From contig JAFFSR010000237.1 in assembly GCA_017163975.1 (NCBI GenBank), positions 6,696,001 through 6,760,000 of the forward strand: a stretch of 64,000 nt of DNA, read 5' to 3'. The translations under genes were made by a program, and so were the position numbers. Within the stretch, counting starts at the first letter, position 1; the number at the start of each line of letters is the position of its first letter. Positions 49,501 to 63,663 of this stretch are shown piece after piece. The notes beneath the pieces are model-generated. The model did not search any database. It saw only the letters and a list, made by a program, of their open reading frames with translations, and was not told the origin of the DNA. This stretch comes from Anastatus disparis. Its lineage: Eukaryota; Arthropoda; Insecta; Hymenoptera; Eupelmidae.

Positions 49501-52500
49501 TTCGCATTAAAAACTCAGAACCCTTACCCAATCCACACACTTACTCAAAAGCTCACACGCACATACACCTAAAAAAAAAGAAGTAACCTCCTTATAAATT
49601 TGTGCAACTCTTAAAGCAAATGCCTGCAGGGTATTGTATAGTCCCTCCACTTCGTTTGGCTCATACCGAAAGTAGGACAGTTGGCAAAGTTCCAATACTT
49701 GTGAAAGCAGAGAGAAAGGGGGGAGGGAGGGTTAATAATCGTAAGGTAAGTGAGCACGAGTAGAAGTAAAGTAAAGCAAAAAAAAAAAGCTAGAAAAAGA
49801 AAATTATACGCGTCTAAAGGATTATTCATCTGATTGTAGAAGTGCATATACGGTTATAACCGAGGATAAGTGCGGTTAAAGTGCTAAGCAGCAAGGATTA
49901 AAGCTTAACAGTTTTAAAACATACAAGTTGAGAATATGCATATATAAGTTGAAAGAGTGACGTTGTCTAAGGTCTGATGTGATTGTAATGAAAAGGAGAA
50001 GTAGGTCATGTGTAATCATGGTTTTTTGTAAGATCTCATGTGTTACGAGAGATTTTGTAATTTGACTAATGGTCACATATTTTCTGACGCATGCTTTACG
50101 TACAGCTGGTGTTAATCTTTAAAATTATTTGAATATATTTACATTATTTTTTATAGCGAACAATATTATTTTATAATCGTTTTTAAATTTGATTGTATAC
50201 CATACTTAAATTTAATCTAGCAAAATAATTTGAATTCAAACAGTCAATAATCAAATTTTATTGATTGTCATAAACATAAATACGCTTATTTATATTTTGA
50301 TTGTTTTACTATTTGATTAATAAATCATTTACTTACTTTCCTACGATAATTCAATAAAATAATTATGATCTTCTAGTAAACGCACCCTACACCTTAAATC
50401 GCTGTATACAACAAAACTAAAATATCAATTTCAATCTGCACATAATCCGTGACCCTCAACTCTTTAACCCTATCAAAATCGGCCAATTATGTACATCCCT
50501 CCCTGATATACACAATATACATATATACATATCTTGTCTTTCAATTTTATTCAACACCGCAGTGCGGTGCAATACATAGATTTGACATTCTTGTTTCTCT
50601 CTTTCTTCATTCTCTCTCTTTTGTTCAACTCTTATGGTCATTCCTATATCTGTTATAACTCTTTTGAATTTAAAAATAAAAAAAAAAGATATATCTCCCC
50701 TGCTCTTTAATTGAATGCTCCTAGAGGCATACGTGTTTTGTAAAATAATCCTCTGCATTGTTATCTCCTCTAACGCGTGTCGAAAGACAAATCTGTAAAA
50801 CCGACTTTATAACGCGTTATTGTGATAGTGTTTCCCCCCCTCTCCATATGATGTTGCGACATGAACGTTTATGCAAGCTCGTATATAGGTAAATCCTATG
50901 TTTAATGGCGTAGGATTAGCCGAGTTTTATGTATTTTTTTTCATTTAATTCTTGATTGAATTTTTTTTTATTGTTGCGAGATATAAATTGCTCTACATAT
51001 TTTTTTTTAATATGTTTGGATTATTGTTAGAAAAATGTTGCATTGTTCAAGTTTAAAGTTACTCAATGATTTACTGTAAACGTAAAGTTGAGAAGTAATA
51101 GAAAAAAATATATATTTTATGTACAAATGTAAGCTTTTAAGTTTCAGAAAAGCTTCTTACTCGTTAAGAGTTAGATCTGCTTGCAAGTAATTACTTCGAA
51201 ATGCTCTTAAATAAAAGTTGTATACAAAATCATCTTATTCATTTATTTATATAATTAACATCCATTTTTGCAACTATTAATCTTTATAAATTAAATAAAA
51301 ATATATATTTGACACGATTGCAAAAAAATCCACGATCCTTGAGACTAAAGTATTTTAGAACACATCGCAACAATTTATTAATAGCCCAAAGTGGGTCGAA
51401 TGAAAAAGAAGAAGAAAAAAAATCACTTACTGCAAAAATACTCCTTACATGTTTAAAATAATTAATTTGAAATGTAACTTAAAAAGTGTTTGACCCAATT
51501 ACATATATGAATAAGATGTAATACGGCTATATCCAGCCGTGACCTAATTTAATTATTCGTTTTCTTTTTATCATTTTTCTTGAAATATTTTTCATAAAAT
51601 TTCAAGAATAGAATATTTTAATATGGATTTTATACATAGTTAATTCGTTGATTCCGCTGGCTTGGAATTCAATGAGAGAAATGCATTATTAAAATTTTTT
51701 TTTGGAAATGCATTATTAAATTGAAAGAATTATTACTTTTATCTTCATTTATTACATTATTAAAATTTCTTTTTATTATATCAACAACTTTATTATGCAG
51801 TGATAATTTATATGAAACATTTAAATTTAATATGAAATATAAATTTTAATAAATAGTCGATAATAAAGTCATAACATGTTTCTTAAAACCTTGGCATTAA
51901 ATTTACTATCGATAGATCAAATCTGTAAGTCGCCATGAAAAATCATCTGTGAACTTATCATACGTGAAAAGGACCAGACGATTTGAATTTTATCTGGCCG
52001 ACATATGACGTGATCATTTTTAAAGGTAACATCAACCAATGGGACAGAATAAGTAAACGTGTGCATTATTCCGTGCCACAAGATTTTACGCTCGATTGAT
52101 TCTCCCTGTGTATAAAGAATACATGGAATCTATAAACTGAGATTATTTTTTCATCCTTTTTTATTTGCAATGTATATACATTGACACCTTGATGATGGGA
52201 TGGAAAAAAAAGGGAGAAGAAAAGTTATGCCTTTATCAGCATGAACTCGATAATTCGAAATGATTTACATTTGAACGTTGGGTAGGCAAAGTTGCTCCTT
52301 TGTCGTTTTCTCTCTTCGCTCTCGTCTTCTTTTTTTTCTATTCCTTTTTTTTAACTGCAATTTTCATTCGTCGCAACAGGCGCTTGAAGAGTATACTAAA
52401 GCCTATGTATAGGTAACCGTTCTAGGTGTGCTAGTTATTTGAATTACAAATTGAGATCTTTTTTTTCCTCTTCTTTTTTTTTCTACTCAACTGTCGCACA

Positions 52501-55500
52501 CAAGAGAAAAAGAGCGAGAGAGAGAGAGAGCTCAGGTGATATTCTTGCGCGGCTCTTTCTCATGCAAATGCATTTGAAGCTCAAGCGCAAGCGAGCGAGT
52601 TTTAGAAATAAAAAATAAAAGATGAAAAAAAAAAGGTAAAAGGGGGTAAAGGGTAGGATTCCAAAATTAAAAAAAAAGAAAGAAAAGGAAAAGGAAGAGC
52701 GAAAAAAAGCGGTATGAGGATGCCGTTATATAGTACGTCCTAGGGTAATTGATTTCGCGGAAAAGGAGGTGAGTTTGATTGAATTACAAATTGCAAGGGC
52801 CCCTTGGAGCTACTGTGTGTATGTATATAGACGACAAAGCCATTTCCAGGAGCAATTTTGTTTTATTAAAAGTTAGATGCAGTATCGTAAAGAATCTTTT
52901 TTTTTCTTCTTTCTCACGCATACACACAGGAGCTTAATAAAGAGAAAATAAATTAAGGGCAATTGGTTGTTTAAGGGATACTTTTATTCATTTAAGGGAT
53001 ACTTCTCAAAGTAAAATATAATATTGGCAAGTTACAATTGTGGTTGGTGGTTAATGATTTTTATATAAATCGAGTAATTTCAAGAGCAAATGTGTCTTAA
53101 TAACGAGAACTTTTTTATGTTTTTTAAAATTTTTCAATAGTTTTTAAAAATTATGAAATAGAAATTGTTTAAAAGTTTGATTCTTCTTTAGATTTTAAAA
53201 AATGAATGACGTTTCTTCATGCATAAATTTATAAGGCTCTTAATTGAACCGTCAGTATACAAACATCCATCAACCATTATTTTTCAAATAATTTCCCTCG
53301 CATTCCACTCAACTTATTTAAAATATTAAAAAGCTCACTCATCGTGCCGACATCAGCCTCATAATTAAAAACAATTAATTTCCATTAATCTGCATAGCAT
53401 CGAATAGCATAATTTACAATAACACTAAAACTCATTAAGTTTGAAGAAAACGCGAGGAGAGACGATGGGTAGCACTTTACTTATCTTCAGTCAAAATTAA
53501 CATTCCTTCAATATCAAGGCTTGTCTAACATCTCCGCATTACTATTGTTATTTACCCCATTTCTCAATGGAATCTGTGACTGACAGACAACTTTGCAAGA
53601 GATCTTATATAACGTATACATATAACAATTCTCGCAATGTTCCCTCTTTAAGCTCTCGTTTCTGACATGATCAATGGAGAAGAAATACTTATACATTGCA
53701 GTATTTAAATGTGTCGTAAGAACATTTACACAAGGATATAGTAGCTATATGTGTGTGTGTATATAAAGGCTATTCTCTTAGTTGGTATACGCTACTATAT
53801 GGTAAGTTGTTGAGGAAAGGAAGCTCTTCCGGAATGTATGCCATCAGTTAGGACTTAGCCCAAGTGAAAACTTAGGGATGGTATAAAGCTAAAGAGAGCT
53901 TCAGAAGCACCTGACTCGGCTACGTAATAGCTGCTCATAATGCGCGCGCTCCAGCAATTTGTCTCTATAATAGATACAGCCAAAAAGACTCAGAGAGAGA
54001 GAGAGACTACTTTCTTAGTTATTCTTGATGAAACTTTGGGAAACAATTTTTTTTTTCAAGATGATAATTGTTTAAACCGACGCTTGTTTTTTTATTCAAT
54101 AGGGTTAGGTGTTTTAATTTAAACGTAAATAATAAAAGTCAATTAGCTATTATGTTTTTAATTTAGATTTACTTTCGGAAGTCTAATAGAATTTTTACGA
54201 GGTCTTCTGATAAATGAAAAATTTTGATAGTCAAATATTTGTGGAAGTACTTTGCACGAACAATTCATTGTGATTTCTAAGCAGTTTTTTTTAAATATTT
54301 GCATAATTCCTTTTACAAATTCAACTGACGAATCTAGGTATCTAAACAAGTATAAATTTAACCAAGGTTGGCCTTTAAACTTACAGCTCATATTTTCAAA
54401 GTGTAATGCATGAAAATAAAGTCACTAAATTTTAATTACACGTTTCGTTTCCGTAACACAAAATCAGACTATAATAGTACAATCATTACATAACCATAAA
54501 ATATATCTATAAGCAACAAAGCAAAAATTTTTTCCTACGTCAGTAAGCTTTTAAAAATGATATACATTACACGCATTATAGATATACTTAAAGTACGAAA
54601 GAAGATAAATTTTAAACCAAATCTAGCCAAGAGATGTAGAGACGACTTAGCTTATTTAACCAGCCCTTTCCTCCTTCCTGCCCCCCTTTCTGTAAGACAG
54701 CAGTGTTATATCTAGGGACTCTTGGCTCAGAAGACCCTATCCAAGTCGTTAATAATAATCATGAATTAACGCGCGCGCGAACGCCCTGTAAAGCCACGAG
54801 GGAATTAAAATCACCGCGCAAATGCGAAGTTACGACGAGGATTTATTAAGAGACCCAATGTTATGTAATGGCTTGTGTACTGGGTCCTTATTCTGCTTTT
54901 GTCTTGCATTCTTCTTTGTATACTACTTAGTTTTTCATAAATTTGATGCCATCATCTAAAGAGATATTGTTTTAATAATATATTCGTTAATATTTTTATT
55001 TATATATGATCGGGAAAAAGGGATGTTCGGAAAGCATATAATTGTCAGTTTTTACATTGTGTTTGGGAATATTTATCCGTTATTATGATGAATTATAAAT
55101 TTTACTGACATAGAGTTATTAATTAAAAGAACGTCAAATTTTTGGATTATGCATTTTCCTGTAATTTTGGGATATATTTCTATTCATAAAATGAGTGTAG
55201 AAATTCCATTCATTTCATCTAAAATTGAGTTTGTTCAAAGCTATAAGCTTTTTTTTTTAAATTTTATGGTTTTATTTACAAACACGCATTTAATCAATTT
55301 ATACAAATTCATAAATTCAAATAGCTGTAAAATTTTTCTAATAAAAATTGTAATTAAACTATTTCAAAACTATGTTTTTTAAATAAAAAATAAAATTTTA
55401 TTTAAATTTATTAGAAATGACCTAAAAACGTATTTGTGACAAATAATTGTTAAAAATCTTAAATGATGAAATTGAATTTCATCGTGTCTATCTGCATTTC

Positions 55501-58500
55501 AATTTGCAAGCTCAGCGTTTTCTTGTGTTGTAAGTAACAAATACAGACTAAAGTAAGTTTATCATTTTCATAAAAATACACAGAAAATATTAAGTTTTAA
55601 AATTTAAAGTTCAAACTACATTTTTGAATGATTTATTCTGTTTATTATTGGTATATCAACGTATTTAACTAAATTGACATGATAAATCATCTAAAAAAGA
55701 TAAGCAGATCATATATATTTTTTAAAAGTATTTTTATTTATTGTTGGTTTATGAGATTGGAATTTGCATGTTTTCCATAAAACGTCAACGTCGAATCAAA
55801 ATATAATATTTGAATGAAAAAGGATAACCACAATTGGGTTGATTTGTCATGAATAATCCGATCGCTATATGAAAGATGATTTTTCGCAATTCACAAAGCT
55901 TCAATATATCGACTTTTATAAAGTCAAACTCTCTAATTATTTAATCAATTCTTTTATACAATGTTATTGAACATTTACAAGAGTTAATTATTTTTTACAA
56001 GCATTAAATAATATGATAAATTGTAATCTTGATTTAGCATAGCATACATCAAGACATTAAACTTTTTGTTTAACTCTGAAGCAATAATTAATTTTGTAGA
56101 TTCATATTTGTTTTCACTTAATACTAGTATAATGACATGATGATTGGGTCGAGCGAAAAAAATATTTTTAATTTGATTTACCTTAGAATGATTTAAAGAA
56201 TGTTGAAAGATTTATGGATAATTTATAGCGAAAAAGTACTTTTAAATCCGGAAAATAATTCCAGGCTTTAGATTTTCAAAGTTTAAACATCCGATATTGG
56301 AGCTTTAAAGTTCAAGGACTAAATTTTTCAGTAATGATTAGCGGTTCCACAATCACCATATAGAACATTAGTTATTTTTATGTTGAACTTTACCATACAC
56401 TCATAATGAGCAATCTCTCAGTCTAGTTATTTTTGTAAACTAAAATTATTGAGTTTAGATTATCAAGAATTTGGAGCTCACGAATTTGTATTTGTAAGGC
56501 TCGAAGTGCAGTTTAATTTATGATATAAAATTTTATTTTAAGGTTTTCGATGGCTTTATGAGTTTAAGGGCTTAAATTCAAAGTTTTCGAATTTGAAAAT
56601 TCACAATGTAAGAGTTTAAAGTTTGATAAGCTCTCAGATTTGTGGATAAAGGAACTTTCCAAAAATACTTTCTATATAAATGTAAATGAACAAAATATAA
56701 ATGTAAGATATAAATTTCCGTATTCACTGTGAATTCTGTAATAAAATTTCACGGATTTAAACTAATGAATCATCATTTTCAATATTGACTTATGTTACTT
56801 AATTAACCTGATTTACAAATAAAATTAGAAAATACTAAAGGATAAACAGATAGAAATAAGAATGAAGTGTTAATTAAATAAAAGAATATATTAACTTTTC
56901 CCGACTACACAATACTTTACAATGTTATATATTCGTTATACACCTTTACCGGGTATTACCATCTTTTCGCTACCTGGAAGCCCATAAAGCTTGGCTTGCT
57001 TGGCGCTTGGTGCTTAATTGAATTATTAAATTTATTCGGGTGTGAAGGATAGGTGCCGTAGAAAGCACAAGCTAATTGCCAGAGCCATAAATAATAGACA
57101 GGAGGATACGCTCTGGTAAAAGAGACATTTTATCTTTCTCTCTCTGTCTCTCTTTTACTCTCTCGTTCGTTAAATTTCAGCTTGGTGTGCTGCTGCCGCT
57201 GCCTGAAACGAAAACTGGCGACAGGAAATGCTTTTACTGAGTGCTTGCTAAATAAACAAATACCAAAGCTCACTCATTATTTATAACAGTTGGATGTATA
57301 GGTACGTGTATATAGACGCTGCCGACGTATATTCGGCGTGAAATTCGTGTATATAAGGATGAACGCATGGGCAATATAAAATCGAATTATACCTGTGCGA
57401 AAGTTACAATTTAACGAGATTCTATTTGGATGTGATGTAAGAATTAGGAGCGAGATGAGGGTCAGTTGACGACTTTGATTGTTTTATTTATTGGATAAGA
57501 TCCTTAGCAGAAGTGAAGTAAAATTTGCTGTTTTTATAGTAATTAGGAAAAATTAGAATTAAGTATGATTATTTTGGAGATTTATCGTTTTTTTTCTTAT
57601 GTATTTGAGAGTTGGATATTTATAAAAAAATCAATACAATTATTTATTTCTTGTTAGTAATTGCACTGGAAATTCAGTTGACAATATTAAATAATTTAAA
57701 CGTTTAAAATTGTATGACTATAATTTTGTGCTTATTGACATTAATCTTAAATTTGAATTGCGCAAATTTTAAGTATTTAAAAAAAATATTTTTTGTTGCT
57801 CGGTGAATTCGTAAAAAGCTTCCTTCTTACAATTTCATGTAATGTATTTTTCTTTCTTCAAAACATACTCGAAAAACAAAATTTTGGAACGCTTAAAGTT
57901 TAAATCGAAAAGATAGAATATTAAAAGGGAAAAGAAACTTGCTTTTCCACTTACAAAAGGAAAGAAGCGCGACCGAAAAAAGCGTAAAAATAAAATAATA
58001 AGAGTAATAATGATAATAATAACAATAAAATAATAATAAAAAAGAAGAAAAAAAATAAAAGATGTATTATTTTCATTGAAGAGAAATTTCGATGGGCATA
58101 TCGTCCGTTTTCTCTCGTTCGCTCGAGGTCATTTCATAGCTTTGAAAACAGACGGCAATGTTTCTGCGGAAACATGAAAAGTCCATTAATAATTTAATAC
58201 CTCAAGCGTATAGTATGGAGTTGTAGGATTTGCCGTAACGGTTCCGAGCACATATACAGCTAAATTTTTGGGGAAAAAGCACGAAATTCACGCTGTACCC
58301 TTTATTTTTAATATTTCTTTTTTTCTTCTTCCTTTTTGCTTTTACAATTGTATAAACCAAAGTGTTTCTGCGTTATGACGCTCGTTGAATATAAAAAAAT
58401 ACGTGATTATGTGGTATTATATTTGGTGGTTGCGATTACTAACTTATAAATGAATTGATATTTATTGCGATGAAAGTTAATGGTACAACTTCACCGTAAT

Positions 58501-58603
58501 GTTTTTTTTAGAAAATTTAAAGTATTTAATATTTTATTTTTCATTTTACGAGCTGGTTCAATGTGCATAATGTATACATGTTGTTTAAAAAGAAATCACA
58601 GAT
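43521..58603. other. Long gene-free stretch
   Basis: Fifteen kilobases with no frame over about 100 codons and none with family resemblance. Simple repeats include (AG)n at 48,427-48,447 and near 52,511-52,531, and many poly-A/T runs. Several patches have balanced composition and high complexity (46,230-46,400; 51,890-52,110; 54,720-54,870; 56,985-57,120), which may be conserved non-coding DNA. The stretch could be intergenic or a giant intron. Confidence 0.5.
48427..48447. repeat. (AG)n microsatellite
   Basis: About ten uninterrupted AG units. Confidence 0.92.
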
Positions 58604-58761
58604 ACCCTGGTAGAAATGTGAGCATTAAAAATGGTGTGTATAAAAATTTGAGGTTATTAGTAATAAAAATGCCAAATAAATGGCCAATAAATGTTAAAAA
58701 AAGCCTTTCCATTTCTACTGGCCAAAAAATGGTAAAAAAATGTTTCAATTTCCACCAGGGT
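58604..58761. mobile_element. 158-bp MITE with ACCCTGGTAGAAA ends
   Basis: Inverted ends CCCTGGTAGAAATG and CAATTTCCACCAGGG, flanked by TA on each side (58,603-58,604; 58,761-58,762), which fits a TA target duplication. Internal words GGCCAAAAAATGG are shared with the 63.5-kb foldback. The 96-codon frame here is chance. Confidence 0.78.
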
Positions 58762-58772
58762 AAATATTAATT

Positions 58773-58793
58773 AGATAGATAGATAGATAGATA
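58773..58793. repeat. (GATA)n microsatellite
   Basis: Five AGAT units immediately after the MITE. Confidence 0.93.
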
Positions 58794-60112
58794 CTATTTA
58801 TTGTATATCATATTATTATACAAAGGGCGTGTAATACAATTCATAAATATAATTATAAAAAATTATGAAATTTTTTATTTATGAAATATATTCTCTTAAA
58901 AGCTTCTTTTAAGTCACATATTTTTCTTTAAAAAAAATATTATTTTTGAACATAAAAACGTGATTCCTAAAAAATTCTAACTGATAAAGACTCGAATTTT
59001 CGTCCTTCGAATAAGCACGCTTATATTTGATCAATAAAAATTTTATCAGATTAAAGATAAACCTAAAATTTTATAAAGAAAGCAAAGTGAAAAATCAAAT
59101 GTCAACAGATAAAATTTAATAAAAATCATTTATTAAAATACTAAAAATAAGAAAAATCAAAATTAAAATAATCTTTCCTCTATATATATTTATTATTTCA
59201 GCTCCGAAATCCTTACTGCTGACAACATTAAAAAGAAGAATTTGATGCTTAAATCCTTGTTCAAAGTTAACTCTTGGCGTGCGTCGTTTATTAATATCGA
59301 TTCAACGAAGCGTCTGTTCACCAAAGTAGCTCATTAGACTAAAAGATTATGCATAAGGTTAACGTTGACTTGAACAGAATTTTTTATTAGACATCATGGC
59401 AATTTATGTGTTACAACTTACTTCTTTAGCCCCGTTTGTCAAAATAAGAGCGCACCCAGACGCCACCCAAAAAAAAGGGATTTTACATCCGTTGTATTAA
59501 TCCATAAAAGTTGTTGAAAAAATTTCAATACAGATGAATTTTTATAAGATTGGAAAGGTTGAAATGTTGTTAAATTTTTATTAACAGAAATAATTTATAT
59601 ACTTTTTTCCGAAATAAATAATGGAATACATTATTTTTTATTAAAAAAATAAAGAAAGCTTTTGAAAAAATTGTATTTTTATTTTAAAATAATCAGTTTC
59701 ATAAATACATTATTCTGGTTGAAAAAAATCAAGTTTTATTTTATTTTTTGGTAATAAAAAAATTAAACAGGTGATATAATTGATTTAATTTCAAGGTGAT
59801 GTAATGCACTTATAATATTACCTTTAAATATTAATTTTATATAAGCTTGAATAAATTTTTAAAATATTTTGATAAAAGTTTTGTAAAAATTATAAAAGAA
59901 TTTCAAAAACATTTTTACAAAAATAAATAAATCTACCACCCCTTTAGTCAAGCTTTCGTGTACAAATAAATTCTTTAAAATTATCAATATAATTAACTTT
60001 TGCAGAAATATTTCAGTTTTCTCTTAGTATATATAAAAGATTACGATACTTTATATATTTTATTTATCATTTTGTAATCTTTTTTAAAGAAGTAGATTAA
60101 AAAACTATCGTT
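58794..60112. other. Non-coding AT-rich DNA
   Basis: Nothing recognised on either strand. Confidence 0.5.
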
Positions 60113-60165
60113 GAGATGCTAATTAGCGACGGAGATCGGCAGTGTATTTGGGAACAAAGCACAAA
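60113..60165 (-). mobile_element. SINE body fragment
   Basis: Only the body part (GATGCTAATTAGCGACGGAG to GAACAAAGCAC) remains. It matches the middle of the complete copies; the tRNA head and tail are missing. Confidence 0.75.
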
Positions 60166-60190
60166 GTAAAATTAGAGTAAAATTATAACT

Positions 60191-60356
60191 ACATGTTGCA
60201 ATCAATCAATCAACAAGAAAGAAAATATTAATATTGAGTTTAATAAAATACTGATATTTTACGATTGGTTTGCATCTATAATGACATTTTCTTATTTAAT
60301 AAATTATCACTAATGAATTTTATAAAAATGAAAAAATTATGTATTGAAATTTATAT
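60191..60356. repeat. Duplicated non-coding segment, copy 2
   Basis: Matches 39,115-39,272 with scattered substitutions and a few indels. A SINE fragment lies just before it and a full SINE about 200 bp after it. Confidence 0.75.
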
Positions 60357-60552
60357 ATAAAATCCTCTTTTAAAAAAGTGATGGATAAATTCTGTCATCA
60401 CGATAAGACAGTTTTGATTGGTTAAAATAAAACAAATGACGAAAATTTAAAATTTAGAATAAAATTTTGAAATTTCAATGAATTATGTTAACTAATAAAC
60501 AAATAAAACGAGACGCTTAAAATTACTATCATAATAAAAAATGAATTTTTTA

Positions 60553-60748
60553 AAATTTATTTAACGTCGCTGTATGTATGCCATCATTGTGATGCTAATG
60601 AGCGACGAAGGTTGTCAGTGTGTTTGTGAAAAAAGCACATGTAACGTACAGTGGTGCTTGTATATAAATTGGCCGAGATCGGGATTCGAACTCGAGGACT
60701 CGAGATTATGAATCCATTGCTCTACCGAGTGAGCCACTGACGACCTCG
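60553..60748 (-). mobile_element. tRNA-derived SINE, copy 5
   Basis: Head, body and tail all present. The loop is TTCATAA instead of TTCGTAA and the B box is GAGTTCGAATCCC. Confidence 0.87.
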
Positions 60749-60943
60749 AGACTCGAATGTGAATGAATATTAATAAATATACATAATATTGATGAAAATT
60801 TATAATTTATTTTTACGACGATAAAAATATTATTTTTATCTTATACAGGATTTATTTATTTTTTTCTGAAATTGAAAGTAAATTTTTATTTGCTGCTAAA
60901 TACATGTCTTTGTAACTTTTCATAGTTTTATCTTTTGTGAACA

Positions 60944-61085
60944 TTGTTGTATTTACACTATCATTGAAGTGATAATTAACAACGGAGATTTTCAACGTGT
61001 GGTAATGCTTGTATTAATTAGGATTCGAACTTGCGCTATCGAATCAAGACTCATTTTATCGAATACAGCACTGAAGACCTCGCGT
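60944..61085 (-). mobile_element. Degenerate SINE copy
   Basis: Strongly diverged: GTGATAATTAACAACGGAGA stands for the body and GGATTCGAACT for the B box. Recognisable only by order of parts. Probably an old insertion. Confidence 0.6.
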
Positions 61086-63493
61086 CATCGTTTTAAAAGT
61101 TATGTTAAAAATAAAAATGAACCGCTAGTGTTCATCTTTCTCTTTAGAACCAATTGATATATGCTGAACTTTATAAGTCAAAATCAATATTTTTAAATTT
61201 TTTTTTCTATATGAGTAGTGTGGCAAGCAGCTGTCATCGTTGCAATACTCGATGTGCATGTGTTTCTTCATTTTCTAACTTGATTTGTGTATATATAGTG
61301 ATATACGCGAGTTGTATAAATTCCTTCTCAAAGATAATATTAGCCCATGTTTTTCGAAGAACCAAATCTTATAATCTGCCAGTTTACGTCTCTCTGTCTT
61401 TCATTCTTACATACTTCTCGATCTTTATTTTTTCTTTAATTTTTTTATCCATCATTTTTTTCTTCTATTCTATTTTAATCATAATATGTTTTACTTTTGA
61501 TAATTTACCAATTATTCATTATTCATAAAATTTTATTTTTATTTATTCCTTAAAATATATATATTATTTTAATTCTATAAATTAAAAAAAAAGATTTTTT
61601 TCTAATTTACATATCGTTCTATTTTATTAAATAAATAAATCAAATTAAATTAAATATTTTTAGCAATAATAATATTCGGAATGTCTATTAAAATACCTAA
61701 ACATATATGTCCTTTCTTCTTCAATAGAGTCATTAGGTACAAATAAAAAATAAAAGAATATTAAATAAACGAACTGAAATGAATGTGATCATTGTGCACA
61801 AACAAAAATTCAATACTAGCAGTAATAGAGAAATTTTTTTTGTTAGAAATTTTATAAAATTGAACAAAATTTATTTTTTCTCTGCTGAACAAAGAGATTC
61901 TAGTACCATAAAAAGTAATATGCAAGAGTTTGAAATTTCAGAAAAAAAATCAAATATTCATTGAAATATTTTAGTTACGTTCAATAATAAAAAATAAAAT
62001 TACTTAACAATAAATTTTATTTTATTATGTGGGATGAACAATCTTTATTTAAATTTTATGATAAATTATAAAATATTTAGAATAATAAAAAAATTGTTAA
62101 CATTAGTTATAAATAAAACCAGCGGCTAAAAATCAAAATCTATATTAAACTTTTGTCAGACGATCGTTAAATAAATCAATTAATCAATCATTTTCTTCGT
62201 TCTTTTCATTTAACGATCTCACTCAAGCTCAATTTTTCTTCGTATATCGTTCATTAATTTCGAATTTATCTTTATTTATACAATTTATCTTTCTTCGTAG
62301 AAAAAACATTAGCTCGGTTTATTTGTCATTTGAAATTTTATATAAGAACGGCACGATAAACATTTTGTCATACTAACATCAATAAGTTGATGAAATTAAT
62401 TAATTCGAAATTATTTTTATGGATTTAAAAAAAAAATAAAGTTTCTTATTTATCCAATTTGTTTTATATATGCAAAGTATTTTTTATTATATAATAAACA
62501 AACTTTAAATGAAAAAAAATTATTTTATCAAATATAAACATTCGATAACGATTATGATAATATTAATCTATGATAACATTATATTTATTTCAATATGTTT
62601 ATTCAATGTTTTTCTTTAGAATTTGCAATTACAAATTTTATAAATTTATTCTATCAATATACTACAAAACATTATGTTTTATAATACATTTTTAAATTAA
62701 TAAAAAAAGCTTAGCGATGAAATTCAGTAGTCATCGTTCATTTCATAAAAATCATACTTCAACAATAGATCCGAATACATTTAAGAGTCTGAATAAATTT
62801 AAGAATTCAAAAAAAATTTTCTTCCATCCACAATTTTTATACGCATGAAAAAATACGTACGCGAAAAAATCTTAGATAAGATCAAGTCTATAAGCCTCGA
62901 CCGAAGCACTTTACTCCTTTTTTCTTCTCCCGCGCACGCAATTCAAAATAGTCTAAAGAAGTAAAATCCATTTTATCGTATCATATACTACCTTCATACA
63001 CAACAGATTTTCTCCTCTTACGTTTCGTTTCACATATACCTTAAGTATTAAAAAAAAAATCTATGTATATATGCTTGGCATTTTTTTCTTCGCATTCTAT
63101 AACCAAAGATGCTATGGAGTCGTTTGGAGGAAAAAAAATTGCAAGCGTGCCTTAGTCGAAGCAAAAGTATATATATATAATCAAAAAGTAAAAAAAAAAG
63201 GTAAGAAAAAGAAGTACGAGGGACATTGAAAAATAAATCTCCGTAAGTTGACGCGTAAGTTCTATGTCGATACATATCCCTCTGTTATGCAATATTTTCC
63301 TCGGTGTGCGCGTACACACACCGCGTATTATGAAGGGATGGTGGTGTGTATAGAAAGAAAAGAGATGGAACGAACGTAATATTCCAGATGGGTTTTATGT
63401 ACGTTTTTAGCTGCTTAGGTAAGCTGTCGATGTTATTTTTTTTTTACTTTATTTTATTCTTCCTTTCTTGTGTATATTTCCTGTGTTGCTTTT
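61086..63493. other. Non-coding AT-rich DNA
   Basis: The 124-codon frame at 61,154-61,528 is a hydrophobic low-complexity translation of T-rich sequence, without a family match. No other candidate. Confidence 0.5.
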
Positions 63494-63663
63494 CCTGGTA
63501 GAAAATAAACCATTTTTTGGCCATTTTTGTTGGCTAACGCATGTTAAAATGGCACTTATCTAGAAATTTTGGAAACTCTTTGTACAGAATTTCTAGATAA
63601 GTGTCATTTTAACATGTGTTAACCAGCAAAAATGGCCAAAAAATGGTTTATTTTCTACCAGGG
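63494..63663. mobile_element. 170-bp near-perfect foldback MITE
   Basis: Left arm CCTGGTAGAAAATAAACCAT...GCACTTATCTAGAAATT pairs with AATTTCTAGATAAGTGTCAT...ATGGTTTATTTTCTACCAGG over about 75 bp each, with a loop of roughly 20 bp. Few mismatches, so it is young. Ends are similar to the 58.6-kb MITE. Confidence 0.85.

Noticed and set aside
61154..61528. 124-codon hydrophobic frame
   Set aside because: Product of a T-rich low-complexity region; no membrane protein family recognised.
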